From: Eubacteriales bacterium
GTDB taxonomy: Bacteria; Bacillota; Clostridia; Lachnospirales; Lachnospiraceae
Assembly: GCA_030524455.1 (NCBI GenBank)
Contig: JAUNGT010000001.1
Location: forward strand, 186,001-250,000
DNA: 64,000 bases
Direction: 5' to 3'
The translations under genes were made by a program, and so were the position numbers. Of this stretch, positions 59,816 through 64,000 are shown in pieces. A model generated the notes under the pieces. That model made no database searches, had not been told where the DNA came from, and saw only the letters and a list, made by a program, of their open reading frames with translations. Each line of letters starts with the position of its first letter. The first letter of the stretch is position 1.

Positions 59816-61495
59816 ATGCAGAAGGATAAAAATCTTTATGACGTGGTAATTGTGGGGGCCGGGCCGGCAGGACTGTCGGCGGCCATCTACATGGCCCGGG
59901 CAAAATACCGGACACTCGTGCTGGAAAAGGGCGGCATCGGCGGTCAGATCACGATCACCTCCGAGGTGGTCAATTATCCCGGTGTGGAGAAAACAAGCGG
60001 GAAGGAGCTGACGGAGCATATGCGCCGTCAGGCGGTGAGCTTCGGCGCACAGTTTGCTTCGGCCGAGGTGCTGGATATGGAGCTTGAGCAGGACGTGAAG
60101 GTGCTGCACACAACCCGGGGCGAATATCGCGCCCTGGGCGTGGTGCTGGCGACCGGGGCCAATCCCCGCAAGCTGGGCTTTAAGGGCGAGCGGGAGTTCC
60201 AGGGCAGAGGCGTGGCCTACTGCGCGACCTGCGACGGCGAGTTTTTCACAGGGCTGGAGGTGTTCGTCATCGGCGGCGGCTTTGCGGCGGTGGAGGAGGG
60301 GATCTTCCTGACCAAATACGCCAAAAAGGTGACGATGATCGTGCGGGAGCCGGATTTTACCTGCGCGAAATCCGTGGCCGATCAGGTGAAGGGACAGGAT
60401 AAGATTGAAGTGCATTTCAACACTGAGCTGGTGGAGGCAGGCGGGGAGCAGCTTTTGTCCCACGCGCGCTTCCGGAACAATCAGACCGGGCAGGAGTGGA
60501 GCCATGAGGCGGGGGCGGACGGCCGTTTCGGCATTTTCGTGTTCGCCGGCTATGTGCCGAACACCGAATGGATCCCGACAGTGGTGGAGCGGGACAGGCA
60601 GGGCTATCTGCTGACGGATATGAACCGGAAAACCAATCTGGAGGGCGTCTACGCCGCCGGGGACGTGTGCGTCAAGAACCTGCGTCAGGTGGTGACGGCG
60701 GTGTCCGACGGAGCGGTGGCGGCCACCTCCCTGGAAAAGGTGGTATCCGCCCTTCATGCAAAGCTGGAGCTGCCGGAGCTGTGGGATGCACAGGAGGCAG
60801 CCGCACAGAAAAGCGCGGAAAAGGAGCCGGCTTCTGAAGGACAGGAGAAAGCGCAGACAGACAGGACATCCCGGGAGGAGGGCTTTTTGTCCGGCGAGAT
60901 CCGGCAGCAGCTTCAGGCGCTTTGCGCGAAATTTGAAGCCTCGGTTCGTCTGGACGCCTATCTGGACGACAGCCCGCTGGCGGGAGAGATGAGAGGCTTT
61001 CTGCGGGAGCTGGAAGGAATTTCCGACCGGATTTCCTGGCAGGAAAAACCGGCGTCTGAGGCGGGAGACAGGATCCTGCCCTGCATCGAGCTTGTGCGGG
61101 AGGATGGAAAAGCCACCGGCATCCGTTTCCACGGCGTGCCCGGCGGCCATGAATTCAATTCCTTTGTGATTGCCCTGTATAACGTGGCGGGACCGGGACA
61201 GCCGCTGGAGGAGCAGGTGCGCCGGGAGCTGACGGAAATCCGGAAAAAGGTAAATCTGAAGGTACTGGTTTCCCTCTCCTGCACAATGTGCCCGGAGACG
61301 GTGATGTCCGCACAGCGGGCCGCAGCCCTCTCCGACTATGTGGAGGCTGAGATGTTCGATCTGGCACATTTCCCGAGACTCAAGGAAAAGTACCAGGTGA
61401 TGAGCGTGCCCTGCCTGGTAATCGACGACGGCAAAACCGTGTTCGGCAAGAAAAATATCGAGGAGATGGCAGCGCTTTTGCAGACGACCGGCTGA
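59816..61495 (+). CDS. ahpF: AhpF-type reductase with C-terminal redox domain (permuted order)
   Basis: 559 aa. Residues 1-310 are a thioredoxin-reductase core: FAD site GAGPAGLSAAIYMARAK, NAD(P)H site VIGGGFAAVEEG, redox-active pair C136-A-T-C139. A charged linker (about 320-350) leads to two thioredoxin folds (about 350-559), the second with C489-T-M-C492. In the enteric AhpF the two-fold redox domain is N-terminal, so this is the permuted layout. It should pass electrons from NADH to AhpC. ATG follows ACAGGAGGTG. Confidence 0.9.
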   Translation: MQKDKNLYDVVIVGAGPAGLSAAIYMARAKYRTLVLEKGGIGGQITITSEVVNYPGVEKTSGKELTEHMRRQAVSFGAQFASAEVLDMELEQDVKVLHTTRGEYRALGVVLATGANPRKLGFKGEREFQGRGVAYCATCDGEFFTGLEVFVIGGGFAAVEEGIFLTKYAKKVTMIVREPDFTCAKSVADQVKGQDKIEVHFNTELVEAGGEQLLSHARFRNNQTGQEWSHEAGADGRFGIFVFAGYVPNTEWIPTVVERDRQGYLLTDMNRKTNLEGVYAAGDVCVKNLRQVVTAVSDGAVAATSLEKVVSALHAKLELPELWDAQEAAAQKSAEKEPASEGQEKAQTDRTSREEGFLSGEIRQQLQALCAKFEASVRLDAYLDDSPLAGEMRGFLRELEGISDRISWQEKPASEAGDRILPCIELVREDGKATGIRFHGVPGGHEFNSFVIALYNVAGPGQPLEEQVRRELTEIRKKVNLKVLVSLSCTMCPETVMSAQRAAALSDYVEAEMFDLAHFPRLKEKYQVMSVPCLVIDDGKTVFGKKNIEEMAALLQTTG

Positions 61496-61507
61496 TCCCG
61501 GCCGGTC
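61486..61507. terminator. Hairpin between convergent ahpF and MATE genes
   Basis: GACCGGC (61486-61492) pairs with GCCGGTC (61501-61507). Lies between two convergent genes; no T-run, so bidirectional stop is only possible. Confidence 0.4.
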
Positions 61508-62855
61508 AGTGAATCACATGGTGGCTCAGCCAGCGGCGGGAATGGAAGCGCCAGAGGAAGATAAAGCTGCGCAGCGTCCAGTCCGCCGCCATGCCGATCC
61601 AGACCGCGATGGGGCCAAAGCCCAGGGCGCGGCAGAGAAAAACAGTCAGGCTGACGCGGCACAGCCACATGCTCACGCAGGAGACGATCATGGAAAATTT
61701 CACATCCCCGGCGGCCCTCATGCCGTAGGCGGGGACGAAGGAGAGCACCCAGGAGATGGGCTTGGCGATGGTGACGAAGGTGATCATCTGCAGGCAGAGC
61801 CGGGCGCTCTCCTTTTCCATTCCGCCAAGGACAGTGATGGGCTTTGCCAGGAGGAACACGGTCAGGCAGCAGGCGATGATGACGGCCTCCGCGATCCAGG
61901 AGAGCTTCTTGATGTAATAGATCGCCTCGTCCTTTCGCCCGGCGCCGATGCACTGGCCCACCACGGTCATCAGGCCGATCCCCACGCCCATGGCGGCCAC
62001 GCCGTTTAAGGCTTCCAGGATGCCGGTCATGGCGTTTGCGGCGATGGCCGCCGTTCCCAGGGTGGAGACGGTGGACTGGATCGCCAGCTTGCCGAACTGG
62101 AACATGCCGTTTTCAATGCCGGAGGGAATGCCGATAAACAGGATTTTTTTGATCAGCTCAGGCTCCGGACGGATCGTGAAATAGCGGCGCACATGGATGG
62201 AATAGCTGGTGCTGCGAAGCTGCCAGAGCACGGCCGCCGCGCAGAATACGCGGGAGAGCAGGGTGGATATGGCCGCCCCCGCCACGCCCATGTGCAAAAC
62301 GAAGATCAGCAGGGCGTTCCCGGCGATGTTGAGCAGGTTGGAGGTTACGGAGATCGTCATGGGGCCCCGGCTGTTGTTCTGCGCCCGCAGGATGGACGCC
62401 CCCGCATCGTAGAGGCCGATAAAAGGGAAGGACAGCAGGGTAAAGAAAAAGTAAATCTGGGAGTCTGTCATCACCTCGGCCTCCACCGCCCCGAAAATCA
62501 GCCGGAGAAGCGGCGTCCGGAATATCAGGCATAAGAGGGACAGGGCGCCGGAGAGTGTGGCCATGACCAGAAGGACCTGCCGGGCGGAACGGTTGGCGGC
62601 CTTTAAGTCCTTGCTGCCAAGATACTGGGAGCAGAGGATGGCCCCGCCTGCCGCCAGGGCGGAGAGGGCCTGGATCACCAGGATGTTGATGGAATCCACC
62701 AGGGAGACGGCGGAAATGGCGGCGGAACCGACATTGCTGACCATCATGGTATCTGCGGTGCCCATCAGGGAGGTGAGCAGCTGCTCCACCATGATGGGCA
62801 CTAAAAGCCTGCGGAGGTCTTTGTTGCTGAAAAGATGGGGGGACTGGGGGCACAT
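61506..62855 (-). CDS. MATE family efflux transporter
   Basis: 449 aa, about 12 transmembrane helices in two homologous halves. N-terminal LRRLLVPIMVEQLLTSLMGTADTMMVS, and GIPSGIENGMFQFGKLAI at the start of the second half. It is less like the first MATE gene (1528) than either is to the family, so the two are probably old paralogues. GGAAGGAGAAAG precedes the ATG. It shares a promoter region with the divergent ABC gene. The substrate is unknown. Confidence 0.85.
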   Translation of the reverse strand: MCPQSPHLFSNKDLRRLLVPIMVEQLLTSLMGTADTMMVSNVGSAAISAVSLVDSINILVIQALSALAAGGAILCSQYLGSKDLKAANRSARQVLLVMATLSGALSLLCLIFRTPLLRLIFGAVEAEVMTDSQIYFFFTLLSFPFIGLYDAGASILRAQNNSRGPMTISVTSNLLNIAGNALLIFVLHMGVAGAAISTLLSRVFCAAAVLWQLRSTSYSIHVRRYFTIRPEPELIKKILFIGIPSGIENGMFQFGKLAIQSTVSTLGTAAIAANAMTGILEALNGVAAMGVGIGLMTVVGQCIGAGRKDEAIYYIKKLSWIAEAVIIACCLTVFLLAKPITVLGGMEKESARLCLQMITFVTIAKPISWVLSFVPAYGMRAAGDVKFSMIVSCVSMWLCRVSLTVFLCRALGFGPIAVWIGMAADWTLRSFIFLWRFHSRRWLSHHVIH

Positions 62856-62894
62856 AAACTTTCTCCTTCCGGTTCGGCATTGCTTACTGCGGCA

Positions 62895-62923
62895 ATTATA
62901 ATCCCTTGTCTTCCAAAAAACAA
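62895..62923 (-). promoter_or_regulatory. Promoter of the MATE gene (minus strand)
   Basis: On the minus strand TTGTTT (62923-62918), 17-base spacer, perfect TATAAT (62900-62895). It overlaps the divergent ABC promoter. Confidence 0.65.
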
Positions 62924-62934
62924 GATGCTATAAT
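62906..62934 (+). promoter_or_regulatory. Promoter of the ABC ATPase gene
   Basis: TTGTCT (62906-62911), 17-base spacer, perfect TATAAT (62929-62934), TGC extended -10. It is interleaved with the MATE promoter. Confidence 0.65.
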
Positions 62935-62970
62935 CATGTTTAATACGACATCAATACATACGGAAGGAAC

Positions 62971-64000
62971 ATGATTGGCGTGGAAATTCGACTGAAAAAT
63001 CTGACAAAGAAATTCCCAAACCGAAACAAAAGGGCGCCGGGGGAGGTGACGGCGGTCAGCGATTTTACGTTCGTGATTCCGGACGGAAAGCTGACCGCCC
63101 TCCTGGGACCTTCGGGATGCGGCAAGAGCACCACCTTGAATCTGATCTGCGGACTGGAAAGGCCCAGCAGCGGTCAGATCTTTTTTGGCGCCCAGGATGT
63201 GACGAGGCTTGCGCCGGAGCATCGGGGCGTGGGCATGGTGTTCCAGAATTACGCTCTCTATCCGCATCTGACGGTGCGGCAGAATATCCGGTTCCCGCTG
63301 GAAAATCTGAAGGGAAAGGACCGGCTCTCCCGGGAGGAGATGGACCGGCGCGTGGAGGAGGCGGCGGCCCAGGTGCAGATCGGGGAGCTGATGGACAGAA
63401 GGCCCAGGGAGCTTTCCGGCGGACAGCAGCAGCGGGCCGCCATTGCCCGGGCGCTGGCAAAGCGCCCGCATGTGCTTTTGCTGGATGAGCCCTTATCCAA
63501 TCTGGACGCCAGGCTGCGGCTTCAGACGCGGGAGGAGATTCGGCGGATCCAGAAGGAGACGCAGATCACCACCGTGTTTGTGACCCACGATCAGGAGGAG
63601 GCCATGAGCATTTCCGATCAGATCGCGGTGATGCGGGAGGGGGTGCTTTTGCAGGCGGGATGGCCCCAGCAGGTCTACGACAGCCCGGACAATCTGTTTG
63701 TGGCAAGATTTTTGGGCACGCCGCCCATCAATGTTTTTGCCGGACGGGTGCAAAAGGGCAGGCTCTGGATCGGGGACAAGCCGGTGCTGGAGGCGGCCGG
63801 TGCTGCGGACGGACCGGTGACCGTGGGCGTCCGGCCGGAGGGCTTCTGGCTGCGCCCGGACGGGCCTTTTCAGTGTGGCTTTGGCGGGCTGGAGGTGATG
63901 GGCCGGGATGTGAGCGTGGTCTGCACGCACGATGCCTGCGAGACAGGGACGCTGCGCGCCATCGTGGGGGCGGACAGCCGGGTGGAGCCGGTCAGCGGGA
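62971..64000 (+). CDS. ABC transporter ATP-binding protein, MalK/UgpC type (3' end cut off)
   Basis: First 343 codons; the gene runs past the window. Walker A is GPSGCGKSTT (about residue 47), Q-loop QNYALYP (about 95), signature LSGGQQQR (about 150), Walker B HVLLLDEP (about 170) and the H-loop VTHDQEEA (about 206) are intact. A beta-rich C-terminal regulatory domain starts about residue 245 (RFLGTPPINVFAG), as in MalK/UgpC importers of sugars or glycerol-3-phosphate. CGGAAGG precedes the ATG at 62971. The permease genes probably follow outside the window. Confidence 0.9.
   Translation, partial: MIGVEIRLKNLTKKFPNRNKRAPGEVTAVSDFTFVIPDGKLTALLGPSGCGKSTTLNLICGLERPSSGQIFFGAQDVTRLAPEHRGVGMVFQNYALYPHLTVRQNIRFPLENLKGKDRLSREEMDRRVEEAAAQVQIGELMDRRPRELSGGQQQRAAIARALAKRPHVLLLDEPLSNLDARLRLQTREEIRRIQKETQITTVFVTHDQEEAMSISDQIAVMREGVLLQAGWPQQVYDSPDNLFVARFLGTPPINVFAGRVQKGRLWIGDKPVLEAAGAADGPVTVGVRPEGFWLRPDGPFQCGFGGLEVMGRDVSVVCTHDACETGTLRAIVGADSRVEPVSG

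Noticed and set aside
59639..61369. Minus-strand open frame of 576 codons opposite ahpF
   Set aside because: Antisense to a gene with all expected motifs; no start signal or recognisable domain.

Overview
The window reads as chromosomal DNA of an endospore-forming, GC-rich member of the Clostridia, most likely Lachnospiraceae. The reasons are the housekeeping gene order (pyrH-frr-uppS-cdsA-dxr-rseP; yicC-remA-gmk-rpoZ-rimO-pgsA-cinA; recA-recX-rny), CodY, RNase Y, a T-box leader, an L20-type leader, and sporulation genes (spoIIM, a spoVB-like flippase, spoVAA/AB/AC, sigK). The genus call is inference. Most genes lie on the + strand. I saw no rRNA, tRNA, transposase, phage gene or CRISPR array.

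Layout. 1-3.6 kb: end of a prepilin peptidase gene, a TPR membrane protein, a MATE exporter and thiamine pyrophosphokinase. 3.8-9 kb: pyrH-frr-uppS-cdsA-dxr-rseP (nucleotide, translation and envelope/isoprenoid genes). 9-14.4 kb: yicC-remA-gmk-rpoZ-rimO-pgsA-cinA. 14.4-21.5 kb: zinc-ribbon membrane protein, SOS-controlled recA, recX, rny, ADP-ribose pyrophosphatase, spoIIM, xerD. 21.5-24 kb (minus strand): DAHP synthase and a SpoVB-type flippase. 24-31.3 kb: purB, purA, LysR regulator, HAD phosphatase, CorA, small proteins. 31.3-37 kb: T-box-controlled thrS, DUF1540 protein, infC-rpmI-rplT with its leader, rRNA methyltransferase. 37-41.6 kb: PadR regulator with an envelope-stress-like set (DUF1700, DUF4097, PspC), flavin reductase, and a KdpD/KdpE-like two-component pair. 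41.5-43.1 kb (minus): pyridoxal kinase and an ECF substrate-binding subunit. 43.4-48.3 kb: LacI-family regulator with two perfect operators, glycogen phosphorylase and 4-alpha-glucanotransferase. 48.3-58 kb: YqeY, class B sortase, split spoVA genes, YifB, DprA, TopA, CodY, and a secreted zinc-knuckle/peptidoglycan-binding protein. 58.4-64 kb: sigK, ahpC-ahpF, MATE exporter, and the start of a sugar-type ABC ATPase.

The least-explained content is intergenic. Two families of dispersed, strongly folded repeats recur. Family 1 (about 156-196 bp) has copies at 3583, 34018 and 43167 and a deletion remnant at 19132; its arms differ between copies but stay complementary. Family 2 has copies at 21465 and 35649 and a terminal-hairpin-only copy inside the thrS leader at 31600. 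Neither carries a protein. Other items worth a second look are an AUU start for infC, a sigK gene with no pro-sequence, spoVAA convergent with spoVAB-spoVAC, an AhpF with its redox domain at the C-terminus, and overlapping divergent promoters near 62.9 kb.
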